From assembly GCA_015232315.1 (NCBI GenBank), contig JADFZZ010000004.1, positions 239,414-303,413 on the forward strand: 64,000 nt of DNA. Reading direction: 5' to 3'. Below are positions 53,038 through 61,441 of this stretch, piece after piece (positions within the stretch are counted from its first letter, which is position 1; each line of letters starts with the position of its first letter). The DNA is from SAR324 cluster bacterium. Its GTDB lineage: Bacteria; SAR324; NAC60-12. The notes under the pieces are model-generated. The model saw only the letters and a list, made by a program, of their open reading frames with translations, was not told the DNA's origin and did no database searches. The position numbers and the translations under genes are program-made.

Positions 53038-54009
53038 TTATCTCAGTTCCATGGTATTCCATGCACTCATTTCCTTATTTTCAAGACTCTGATACTGGAT
53101 CATCAATCTGGAAATGAAATCATCCAGAATTTGCAATGGAAGACGGTCAAGTATTTGGCGCTCCGCATCAATAACGCCCCTGGAATCAAACGTTCGAAGA
53201 TCGCGCAGATCTGCGCTGAGGCCCGTGGATATGTGTGTCAAAGGCCTGTATTCTTCATAAAGATCTGCTTTGAGACTGCTCATAACGGGGATTGACGATT
53301 TGTTCAACCGGTCTTTAGTGCGTGTCACATCTCTAAGCCAATATTTAAAATATTCATTTCGATAGGCCAGATACAAAGGCAGTCCCTGGTGCCCCAGCAT
53401 CACATGAATTAAATCCGAATATTGATTCATGATTTGATGATAGGGTTTGCTATTATCATGAAACAACAAATCTGTTTTGTGAAAACTCAGCATTGACAGA
53501 TTCCTGGGGGAAAGCTTTCGATTGGAATACTGTGGGAGGTTGGGTGGAATTAATTGAATTATCAGATGATTTAACGCATCCAACATGGATTTTAACGCAT
53601 TTCCAACTTGTTGATGCATCTGTTCTGAAACAAAAATGTGCGGAGTTTGTGTCAGTTGTTCAACCGCAAGATTGGTAGAACTGATTTTTTTCAATAATTT
53701 ACGAAACGTTTGCTCCTTATGTTGTGTTCCTCCTTTAAACAATTTTTTGATAAAATCCAGAAAACCCGTTACTGTTGAAAAAAACGAATATTGATGCGCG
53801 ACGACTCTTCTGGCATCGTCTGACATGGATTGAAAAGATTCATCCAATTTTCTGCAAAGCTGGATTGAAGCGTTACTGCTTTCTGTATCCAGTCCTATCC
53901 CTGTTTTCTGGATAGACTGAATCACTTCATGAATCTTCCCGGAAGATGGAAGGTCACGTGTTTTGGAAACAGGATGGCTTTCAGTGGTAAATCTAAGATT
54001 TTGAAGCAT
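53038..54009 (-). CDS. uncharacterised soluble protein upstream of the haem-barrel gene
   Basis: The 323-residue protein has no signal peptide or membrane segment and appears helical. No catalytic motif or family was recognised. It precedes the haem-barrel gene by 20 bases on the same strand, so they are probably cotranscribed. The ATG at 54009 was chosen over a GTG at 54018 because it is the stronger codon; the ribosome-binding site is weak either way. It could be an assembly or regulatory partner, which is only inferred from position. Confidence 0.7.
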   Translation of the reverse strand: MLQNLRFTTESHPVSKTRDLPSSGKIHEVIQSIQKTGIGLDTESSNASIQLCRKLDESFQSMSDDARRVVAHQYSFFSTVTGFLDFIKKLFKGGTQHKEQTFRKLLKKISSTNLAVEQLTQTPHIFVSEQMHQQVGNALKSMLDALNHLIIQLIPPNLPQYSNRKLSPRNLSMLSFHKTDLLFHDNSKPYHQIMNQYSDLIHVMLGHQGLPLYLAYRNEYFKYWLRDVTRTKDRLNKSSIPVMSSLKADLYEEYRPLTHISTGLSADLRDLRTFDSRGVIDAERQILDRLPLQILDDFISRLMIQYQSLENKEMSAWNTMELR

Positions 54010-54411
54010 ATCACGCACTCAGCTTATTAAATACTAATTCAATATAATCATGATTTTATGTATGGATGGCATTAATCTGCAACAAAAATGCCATGATTTT
54101 TTTAATGACATCATGCCATGTTTGAGAATTATGAGGGAAACATAAACGCCGAAAAATCGGCTTTAACCATTACAGGCGGATGTCCTGAAGATTGGCGGGC
54201 GGGGTTTCAATATGAAAAACCGGATGTCAGCCGAAAAACCGGCACAATAGACGACTTGTCGGCGATAATGAAGAATTATGCTCTGAAAGTGCCTGTTCCG
54301 CAGGCATAAAAGTAAATATTTGTCCTCAAGCTATCTCATGCGAGAGATAAATATCTCAATATTTCTACAAGTTAAAAACAGACTCCATTTTTAAGGTCAG
54401 GTAATTGCAGT

Positions 54412-54624
54412 AAAAATAGTAGTTGTTTCATAACTCGACAGTGGTAAGTTCTCAGCTTTCAGTTCTCAGTTTTTTAACCGATTGAAATTATTTTTATTTT
54501 TATATAAGCATAAAACTTTCTTTGAAAGTTAGATATTTATAAAACTTTTAATTTCAATGATTTACTAAAAGCTGATAGCTGATAACTTACAACTCTTGAG
54601 TTTCATAAGACAACTACTATTTTT
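54412..54624. mobile_element. 213-bp near-palindromic element (long inverted repeats)
   Basis: The two halves are complementary almost throughout. AAAAATAGTAGTTGT (from 54412) pairs with ACAACTACTATTTTT (to 54624). GTAAGTT.TCAGCT and AGCTGATAACTTAC continue the match. ATTGAAATTA (54481-54490) pairs with TAATTTCAAT, and the centre is AACTTTC-TTT-GAAAGTT (54514-54530). It is non-coding and would form a very long hairpin. It lies 60 bases before the FKBP-type gene. The AGCTATCAG/AGCTGATAG-like words also occur in the element at 57728. No clear target duplication was seen. Confidence 0.75.
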
Positions 54625-54683
54625 CTAAAAAGCAGCGATTGATGATATTCTGTAAAGTGCCTTATCCTTATTGGAGCGTGATT

Positions 54684-55442
54684 ATGAATACAAAATTGAA
54701 TATTTTAGTTTTAACGCTATTGGGTAGTCTAATAATTGGTTGTGAACAAAAAAATGGCGAAACAGCATTGACACTGTCAGATTTACAATCAGATAAAGAT
54801 AAATTGAGCTACAGTTTGGGCTATACCATTGGTGACAGTTATAACCGTCAAAAAATGGATGTTTCCTTGAATATCGTCATTCAAGGCATCAAAGATGGAC
54901 AGAACGGTGCCTCCCTGATGCCACCGCGAGAAATTCAGCAAACTATCCAGAATTACTATTTGAATAAGTCAAAAGATTCGGCTCAAACTGCCCTCGCTCC
55001 CCAAAACGCCTTCAATACTAAAGATCTTCGTGAAAAAAATCTGAAGGAAGGTCAGGCTTATCTCGAAAGCAACAAAACAAAAGAAGGGGTTGTCGTATTG
55101 CCCAATGGTCTGCAATATCTGGAATTGAGACAGGGAACAGGAGAATCACCCTCCGCGACAGATCAGATCACAGTTCATTATCAGGGACAATTGCTCAATG
55201 GAAAAATAATTGACTCCTCCTATCAAAGAGGAACACCATTGAAAATGAGACTGGATCAGGGCATTGAAGGTTGGCAAGCAGGACTCAAGTTGATGAAAGC
55301 CGGAGCCAAATGGAGATTATTTATTCCTTCTGCTCTGGCCTATGGTGAAAAAGGTATTGGGCATGGGAATATGATTGAACCCAATTCCACACTGATCTTC
55401 GATATTGAATTGATCTCGGTTGATAAAAATGAAAACCATTAA
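54684..55442 (+). CDS. FKBP-type peptidyl-prolyl isomerase lipoprotein
   Basis: The 252-residue product has a lipoprotein signal (LLGSLIIGC, lipidated Cys20) and an FkpA-type N-terminal dimerisation domain (LSYSLGYTIGDSY onward). The C-terminal FKBP domain has VHYQGQLLNGKIIDSSYQRG, MKAGAKWRLFIPSALAYGEKG and LIFDIELISV. It catalyses prolyl isomerisation and chaperones proteins outside the cytoplasm. ATG 54684 has GGAG upstream and gives a proper signal; an in-frame ATG at 54639 does not. It is followed after 46 bases by a kinase gene. Confidence 0.93.
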   Translation: MNTKLNILVLTLLGSLIIGCEQKNGETALTLSDLQSDKDKLSYSLGYTIGDSYNRQKMDVSLNIVIQGIKDGQNGASLMPPREIQQTIQNYYLNKSKDSAQTALAPQNAFNTKDLREKNLKEGQAYLESNKTKEGVVVLPNGLQYLELRQGTGESPSATDQITVHYQGQLLNGKIIDSSYQRGTPLKMRLDQGIEGWQAGLKLMKAGAKWRLFIPSALAYGEKGIGHGNMIEPNSTLIFDIELISVDKNENH

Positions 55443-55488
55443 AACAATATCGTCTACCTGAAATAAATTTTGGTATAAAGCAGGACTT

Positions 55489-57726
55489 ATGAAAAATCTG
55501 ACTGTTATTCAGAAATTTTCACTGTTATTTTTGGTGACCCTGATTCTGTTTGGGATTCTGTCGATCGGGGTGCTCAACTATGTGGTTGAAACCAATATGG
55601 TCAGACATGCTCAATTTGCTTTGGCCAGGTCCATTTCCCTGCACATCAAGACAGAATTTCGCAAGGAAGAGTTGTTTCTGAATGGTGGTTCTACTTCAGA
55701 AAAAATCTCGATAAAGATGAAACATTTCATGCTTGATCATAATGTGGATCGAGTGAAAGTCTGGAGTCGTGACAGTGTCATTCTCTGGTCAGATCAGTCT
55801 GATTTGATCGGACAGGCTTTTCCGGATAACGATGAACTTGAGGAAGCACTGGCGGGAGAGATTGTTGCTGAAATGAAGCATCCGGAAAAAACTGAACATG
55901 TCCATGAAACAGAATATGTGAAAATCATCGAATTGTATGTCCCGATACAATTTGACTCAATAAATGTCGATTTTGTTTTTGAAGTCTATCAGGATGTCGG
56001 TTATTTGTTTGATGAAATCGCGTTGACTCAAAAAATTATATGGTCCTCAATCATTGTCGGTTTTTCAATCATTTATATGATTTTTTTCCCATTGATGTGG
56101 CAAACTTCAAAACGACTCCGTCAACAAACGGAGCAGATTGTCAAATCAGAACAAAAATACCGTAGTCTGTTTGAACTTGGAGGTGATGCGGTCATTATCA
56201 GCCAGCTTTCCGGCAAAATCATCGAAACCAATCAAGTGTGTTCCCAACTGTTGGGATACTCTCATGAAGAGCTTTCCGTCATGAATATTTTCGATTTAAT
56301 CGACGAAAAAAAACGTGCTGAGTATCAAAATAAAATTAAAGATATCGTCGCAAACCAACCGTTGATCCAGGAACACCGTTTTTCAGGAAAAGCCGGAGAA
56401 ATACTGGATGTGGAAATCAGCAGTCACCTGATTGAGCATGAGGAACAGAAGGTATTACAGAGCTTTATTCGAGATATCCGGGAACGTAAAAACGCTGAAA
56501 ACACCGCAAAAATGTATATGCGCCAGCAATCGCTGATCGCGACACTTGGCGGGGAAGCTCTTTCTGGCACAAAACCTGATGACCTTATTTCAATGGCGAC
56601 CAAATATGTTTTAACTGGACTTGATGTGGATTGTTGCTGGGTTCTAAGGCCACATCCCGTGGATAATGAAACTTTTCGGATGTCTGTCGGTGCTGGTTTC
56701 GTCTGCTCAAAAAATGAGTTGATACATGTGCAGAACTCCATGGCGCAATACACGCTGAAAGAAAAAACTGTCGTTATTTCAGACAATATCCAGACAGACC
56801 CCCGCTTTAATACAAATTCCACGTTGTGTCATAAAATGATTGGGGGCATCAGTGTTCCTATTTATGGAAGGGAGAATAATCCTTATGGGGTGTTGTGTGT
56901 ATGCACAGGAAACCCCAATCGAAAATTCACCGAATTTGATACATTTTTCGTGTTTTCGGTCGCAAACCTTCTGGCTACGGCTATCGCCAGAAAACAGGCT
57001 GAAAATGATAGTCTCATGAATGAAAGAATCGCATCCTACCATGAGCGACAGTCAAGAATCGGTGTGATTGTGGCAGGGGTGGCTCATACCATGCGCAATC
57101 CCGTGCATGGAGCGATCAATTGTCTCGATATTCTGAAGCGGAGACTGAATGGCGAGGATCAGGATTCACAGGAAATTTTTGAAATGGTCATTGAAGCTCT
57201 GGATCGTATAGAAAGAATCACTCAGCGTCTGCTACTGTTCTCTCGAGAATCAGTTACAGAGAAATCCATGATAAACATTGTCGATAATGTAGAAGATGTT
57301 CTGGCTTCAGGCCTCCAGAAAGACGCTACACAAAAACAGATCCTCATTCATATTGAGTCTCCAGAAGTGCCCTCAGTGTACCTTGACCCCAAATATTTCA
57401 AGGAGATTCTCCATCATTTGCTGGAAAACGCGGTCGAAGCCTGCCTGGAAGGTGACAAAATTCATATCCGGTTTGCGTTGGATCTAAACAAAAATCTCTT
57501 CACTATTTTTGTAGAAGACACGGGAAAAGGTATCTCACCAGAGGATCTATCCAAGGTCACGGAACCTTTCTATACTACAAAATCCATTGCGGATGGTAGT
57601 GGTTTGGGGTTGGCCATTGTTCAGCAAATAGTTGAAGAACAGGGAGGCACACTGAATATTCAGAGTATTTTAGGTGAAGGGACAACCGTGATAGTGGTTA
57701 TTCCTGTTTCTTTTGATAAAAATTAA
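55489..57726 (+). CDS. membrane sensor histidine kinase with PAS and GAF domains
   Basis: The 745-residue kinase has membrane segments (about 9-31 and 184-203) around a periplasmic sensor. PAS (about 222-335) and GAF (about 360-500) domains follow, with a cysteine pair at 382-383 and further cysteines at 406, 447, 470 and 472. The kinase core has His533 in AGVAHTMRNPVHG, ENAVEACL, EDTGKGIS and GSGLGLAI. The H-box is very like that of the nitrate/nitrite-type kinase at 10029-12794, so the two are paralogues. No response regulator is adjacent. Its stop codon lies within the 8-bp target duplication of the element that follows. Confidence 0.9.
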   Translation: MKNLTVIQKFSLLFLVTLILFGILSIGVLNYVVETNMVRHAQFALARSISLHIKTEFRKEELFLNGGSTSEKISIKMKHFMLDHNVDRVKVWSRDSVILWSDQSDLIGQAFPDNDELEEALAGEIVAEMKHPEKTEHVHETEYVKIIELYVPIQFDSINVDFVFEVYQDVGYLFDEIALTQKIIWSSIIVGFSIIYMIFFPLMWQTSKRLRQQTEQIVKSEQKYRSLFELGGDAVIISQLSGKIIETNQVCSQLLGYSHEELSVMNIFDLIDEKKRAEYQNKIKDIVANQPLIQEHRFSGKAGEILDVEISSHLIEHEEQKVLQSFIRDIRERKNAENTAKMYMRQQSLIATLGGEALSGTKPDDLISMATKYVLTGLDVDCCWVLRPHPVDNETFRMSVGAGFVCSKNELIHVQNSMAQYTLKEKTVVISDNIQTDPRFNTNSTLCHKMIGGISVPIYGRENNPYGVLCVCTGNPNRKFTEFDTFFVFSVANLLATAIARKQAENDSLMNERIASYHERQSRIGVIVAGVAHTMRNPVHGAINCLDILKRRLNGEDQDSQEIFEMVIEALDRIERITQRLLLFSRESVTEKSMINIVDNVEDVLASGLQKDATQKQILIHIESPEVPSVYLDPKYFKEILHHLLENAVEACLEGDKIHIRFALDLNKNLFTIFVEDTGKGISPEDLSKVTEPFYTTKSIADGSGLGLAIVQQIVEEQGGTLNIQSILGEGTTVIVVIPVSFDKN

Positions 57727-57727
57727 A

Positions 57728-57844
57728 GTAAGCGTTCAGTCGTCAGCTATCAGTTTTCAATAATTCTCAAGGCATGGCAACCAAACGATATTTTCTGCTA
57801 TGGAGTCATAATGCTTCTGAAGCGCATAAACACTGAACGCTTAC
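57728..57844. mobile_element. 117-bp MITE with 13-bp inverted ends and 8-bp target duplication
   Basis: GTAAGCGTTCAGT (57728-57740) and ACTGAACGCTTAC (57832-57844) are perfect inverted ends. AAATTAAA flanks both sides (57720-57727 and 57845-57852), a perfect 8-bp target duplication. The left copy includes the stop codon of the kinase gene, which remains intact. A decayed relative is at 3821-3952. There is no coding content, so it depends on a transposase elsewhere. Confidence 0.85.
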
Positions 57845-57902
57845 AAATTAAATGTTGGTTCCATAAAGTGTCAATTCCGCTCCACAACTTGAAAAAGGGA
57901 TT

Positions 57903-59027
57903 ATGTATCAGGAAGAACAACTCAGAAGTTTTGGTGATATCGTCATGAGATTGATCCGTCGGGAAAATCTTTCTCGTCAAGAAGCCCGTGAAGGTTGGAT
58001 GCATATCATCCAGAACACACAACCTGACCTGCAACAGGGAGCTTTCATGGCGGCTCTTGTTGCCAAAGGGGAGACGTTTGAGGAAGTTGCGGGAAGTTGG
58101 GATGCCATTTATGAATTTGATACCAACAAAGTCGATCTGAGTCATATTGATCCATTGGTTGAAAATTGCGGAACCGGAATGGATACACTGAAAACGTTCA
58201 ATATCAGCACAGGGGCTTCTATCATTGCGGCGGCTAATGGTGTTTCCATGGCAAAGCATGGAGCCAGATCCATTACATCCAAATGCGGCACGGTTGATGT
58301 TCTGGAACATCTGGGCGTTGATGTTGAATGTGATCTCAATTGTGTCAAACACAGCATTGAACAGGCCGGGATAGGCATTTTCAACGGTATGAGCGCCAAA
58401 GTCCACCCCTCGGCATTAGGACGGATTCTGTCCCAGATCCGTTTTGGTTCGACGCTTAATATCTCTGGTTCTCTCGCTCATCCTGCCAACCCCCGTTATG
58501 CGCTTCGCGGAGTGTTTTCTCCTACAATTCTGAATCATACCATTGAAACCATGAGAGAGATCGGATACAGAAAAGCCATGGTCGTTTACGGATGGAATGA
58601 CAAAAAAACCAAGGGTATAGACGAAATCTCGACTTTTGGAATCACAGAAGTTCGTGAACTTCATGAAAATGGAGCCATAGAATCCTATGAAATCACTCCG
58701 GAAGATTTTGGTATCAAACGACCTTCGTTTGACAAGATCGCATCCACCGGAACAGTGATCGGGGATGCGCAGGAATTATTAAAAACACTGCTGGGGCGAG
58801 CCAGTAACGCAAAACGCAATATTATGTGCCTGAACGCGGCTCCAATCATATATATCGCTGGAAAAGCCAAAGATCTCAAACAGGGGTATCAAATGGCACA
58901 GGAAACTCTGGCAAGAGGACTTGCTGTTGAAAAACTTCAGGAATGGGTATTGACCCAGACCAGAAATCGCATGAAAAGCGAAGAACAATTCCATGCAACC
59001 CTGGGTGAGATTCAGATCCCGATGTAA
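57903..59027 (+). CDS. trpD: anthranilate phosphoribosyltransferase family protein (TrpD-like)
   Basis: The 374-residue product has the family's N-terminal helical domain and the phosphoribosyl pyrophosphate loop CGTGMDTLKTFNIST (89-103, usual GTGGD..TFNIST). KHGARSITSKCGTVDVLE (118-135, usual KHGNRS.SSK.GSADVLE) and HPSALGRILSQIRFGSTLNI follow, with GIDEIS and PEDFG later. Canonical TrpD joins PRPP and anthranilate in tryptophan synthesis. The Asn of KHGNR is Ala and one Gly of GTGGD is Met here. No other trp gene is nearby, so a different aromatic substrate (a TrpD2-like role) is possible. It stands alone after a MITE. Confidence 0.8.
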   Translation: MYQEEQLRSFGDIVMRLIRRENLSRQEAREGWMHIIQNTQPDLQQGAFMAALVAKGETFEEVAGSWDAIYEFDTNKVDLSHIDPLVENCGTGMDTLKTFNISTGASIIAAANGVSMAKHGARSITSKCGTVDVLEHLGVDVECDLNCVKHSIEQAGIGIFNGMSAKVHPSALGRILSQIRFGSTLNISGSLAHPANPRYALRGVFSPTILNHTIETMREIGYRKAMVVYGWNDKKTKGIDEISTFGITEVRELHENGAIESYEITPEDFGIKRPSFDKIASTGTVIGDAQELLKTLLGRASNAKRNIMCLNAAPIIYIAGKAKDLKQGYQMAQETLARGLAVEKLQEWVLTQTRNRMKSEEQFHATLGEIQIPM

Positions 59028-59056
59028 AGCATATCTCGCCACGATTCCATCAAAAT

Positions 59057-59081
59057 GGGATATTGCGCTGATCAATATCCC
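59057..59081. terminator. hairpin after the TrpD-family gene
   Basis: GGGATATTG (59057-59065) and CAATATCCC (59073-59081) make a perfect 9-bp stem with a 7-base loop, 30 bases after the stop codon. No U-tract follows closely, so terminator function is uncertain. Confidence 0.45.
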
Positions 59082-59311
59082 GATGGATCAATCCTCATTT
59101 TATCCTGTATTTCTGACGAAATCCCGGTGACAACTGACGAAATCTCGTCATCCCCCAAGGAGTACAACCGCAAGATTTACTAACATAGTGAATAATTAAA
59201 CACTTGTTTTTGTTGTGTAATAATTTTTGTTTCAGTGTAGCACGGATAAGGCATGAGGCGTGAAGGAGGAATATCAGACTTTGTAACCAATTAAACATTC
59301 GAGAGGTGATC

Positions 59312-60886
59312 ATGAAAACAGATATCAAACTATTCCTGGTTATTCTGATAATGATTATTTCAGTGGTTTCATGTTCTGATATCGAAGGAACAGGCATGAA
59401 GAAAAACTCAAAAAGTGCCACAACAGGGATGGAAACCACTACGACAGAAACCAATATTGAGACAACAAAGGATAAGGAACCTATCAGCGGAATATCATGG
59501 GAAAAAATATATGCGGCGTTTCTTTCAAAAAACTGTGTGAGTTGTCACAATGACGCATCACCAGCATCAGGTCTTTCATGGACTCTGGAAAGTTATGACG
59601 CGATCGTGACTGCTCAGCGGAAAAGCTCAACCACGGAAGACCTGATTGTAAAACCTTTTGATCCGGAAAACAGTTTTGTCATTAAAAAACTCAAAGGTCT
59701 GGATGGTGTTTCAAGGATGCCTCTTGGTGGTCCTTATCTGGAAGAGGTGGCAATTCAATACTTTGAAATGTGGATTGCTGACGGCGCCTTGAGAGAATCA
59801 GCGCTTCCCACGGAATTACAGGCAGAGGATACACCATTGAGTGATGAAACCGCCGCTGGCGTAGTGGCTCCATCCATAGCCGCGGAACCTACTTGGGATT
59901 ACATTACAAAATATGTGTTGGGACCGGGTTGTCAGATGTGTCATTCTAACAGTTTCAATTACAAAAACCTATCCTGGTCTGCTGATCGATATGATGACAT
60001 TGTGGCCAGAGGAAGAAGAAGCTCGGAAGTCTCAGAATTAAAAATTGTCGAGCCTTTCAATAAAGATAAAAGTTATTTGTATCTCAAGCTGATCGGCAGC
60101 GACATCAAGGGTAGTAAAATGCCCGGATTGGGAATTGCGCTGCCCGGCAGTGAAATCGAAAACATCGGCAAATGGATTGATAACGGCGCTTTGCCTTCTG
60201 TGGAATATGTTTCATGGGATGCCATTGAACAATCCATTCTACGCAATAACTGCTCTGGATGCCATAATAAGAATCTGAAAAATGGAGACCTGAATCTCGA
60301 CTTTAACAGTTATAAAGAAATTGTGACCAATGGAAAGAAAAGTTCTTCAGGAATAAAAATTGTTGAAGTTGGAAACAAGGAACAGAGTATGTTGTATAAA
60401 AAAATTAAAGGTGAAGCAGGGAAACGCATGCCTTTGGGGTCGGCCTTGTCAGATGAAAGCATCAATCTGATAGGTACATGGATTGATAATGGCGCGAAAA
60501 AACTGAAAGTAACGGATTCATCCGGATCGCTTTCTGGTATTGAAATCCCGAAAGATGTGGAAGCAACAATAGAAATCAATTCTCAATTGTTCGTATGGAG
60601 TGATATTCAAAAAGAAATATTTCAAAAACGTTGTGTTGTTTGTCATAACGCGACAACACCTGCCTCAAAGCTGAGTTGGACGGCAGATCAATATGAAACA
60701 GTGCTTTATAAACAAAGTGCTACGGGCGAACTTTTGATCAAGCGTGGAGATGGTATCTCGAGTTACCTTGTTAAAAAACTCAAAGGCATGGGGTCTGGAA
60801 ACCGGATGCCATTAGGAGGACCCTATTTAACTGAAGACGAACTCAATAAGATCGTTCTTTGGATTGATAGCGGTGCCAACGAATAA
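59312..60886 (+). CDS. lipoprotein with four cytochrome c-type haem-binding repeats
   Basis: The 524-residue protein has a lipoprotein signal (MIISVVSC) and a Thr/Lys-rich linker. Four repeats follow with CVSCH, CQMCH, CSGCH and CVVCH, each with the GLSW..D.YD.IV..G, SYL..K..G, MPLGG and WID.GA elements seen in the six-repeat protein at 5036-7267. Each repeat probably binds one haem c with Met from the MPLGG-type motif (MPGLG in repeat 2) as second ligand. It is an extracytoplasmic electron carrier by inference. ATG 59312 has AGAGG upstream. A clear terminator follows. No partner genes are adjacent. Confidence 0.85.
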   Translation: MKTDIKLFLVILIMIISVVSCSDIEGTGMKKNSKSATTGMETTTTETNIETTKDKEPISGISWEKIYAAFLSKNCVSCHNDASPASGLSWTLESYDAIVTAQRKSSTTEDLIVKPFDPENSFVIKKLKGLDGVSRMPLGGPYLEEVAIQYFEMWIADGALRESALPTELQAEDTPLSDETAAGVVAPSIAAEPTWDYITKYVLGPGCQMCHSNSFNYKNLSWSADRYDDIVARGRRSSEVSELKIVEPFNKDKSYLYLKLIGSDIKGSKMPGLGIALPGSEIENIGKWIDNGALPSVEYVSWDAIEQSILRNNCSGCHNKNLKNGDLNLDFNSYKEIVTNGKKSSSGIKIVEVGNKEQSMLYKKIKGEAGKRMPLGSALSDESINLIGTWIDNGAKKLKVTDSSGSLSGIEIPKDVEATIEINSQLFVWSDIQKEIFQKRCVVCHNATTPASKLSWTADQYETVLYKQSATGELLIKRGDGISSYLVKKLKGMGSGNRMPLGGPYLTEDELNKIVLWIDSGANE

Positions 60887-60901
60887 ACATGAATTCATCT
60901 T

Positions 60902-60933
60902 CAGGGATGATTCTATTATCATCCCTGTTTCTC
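60902..60933 (+). terminator. rho-independent terminator after the four-haem lipoprotein
   Basis: CAGGGATGAT (60902-60911) and ATCATCCCTG (60918-60927) form a perfect 10-bp stem with a 6-base loop, followed by TTTCTC. It lies 15 bases after the stop codon. Confidence 0.85.
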
Positions 60934-61081
60934 ACATATCGTCAATACCTGACATGCCTTTATTTCCCCTAAATTCCCCAAAAAATACCAGGATCGAATT
61001 ATCTATAGTTCTCCAGAAAAATATCCAGCAAGTATTCCCCCTTTTTCTAAAGTGATTCAGGTGGATGTTGCCGAATAATTT

Positions 61082-61294
61082 TTATGGAATACGATAAAAC
61101 CCTGTCTGAACAAACTCTGAAAGAGCCCTTGACTCATCCAAAGGTAATTTATCGTGTCGAGATCTTGGAATCAGTCGAAACCCATGGATTTCTTGTTTTC
61201 GATTCAAAATGACACATTTGCTTTTTTGATAAACTGACCAAAATTTTGATTTATCCTCACGAAGCAAAATATATCCTTGATTATCCATATCCAT
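61082..61294 (-). CDS. possible small protein, 70 residues
   Basis: A minus-strand frame opens at ATG 61294 and gives a charged 70-residue peptide (GYILLREDKSKFWSVYQKSK in its first half) with balanced composition. The ribosome-binding site is poor and no family was recognised. It occupies a 550-bp spacer that otherwise has no gene, which is the main reason to list it. Confidence 0.3.
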   Translation of the reverse strand: MDMDNQGYILLREDKSKFWSVYQKSKCVILNRKQEIHGFRLIPRSRHDKLPLDESRALSEFVQTGFYRIP

Positions 61295-61441
61295 TTTTTT
61301 TAACTATCAGGATAACCATCTCAATGAATTCAAAGGCTACCCACTTAACCGGGACAATATTTATTTAATTTGGGATTTTCGATAAGTCAGTTGTTGATTT
61401 TGAGGAAAGCATGGTTTTACCAGATTGCAATCAAGTTGAGT

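Noticed and set aside
54118-54309. 63-codon frame containing GCCGAAAAATCGGC (54148-54161)
   Set aside because: There is no ribosome-binding site, and the opening part is explained by a palindrome also seen, in part, in the 325-bp repeats.
57903-59027. Part of a tryptophan operon
   Set aside because: No other trp gene lies on either side.
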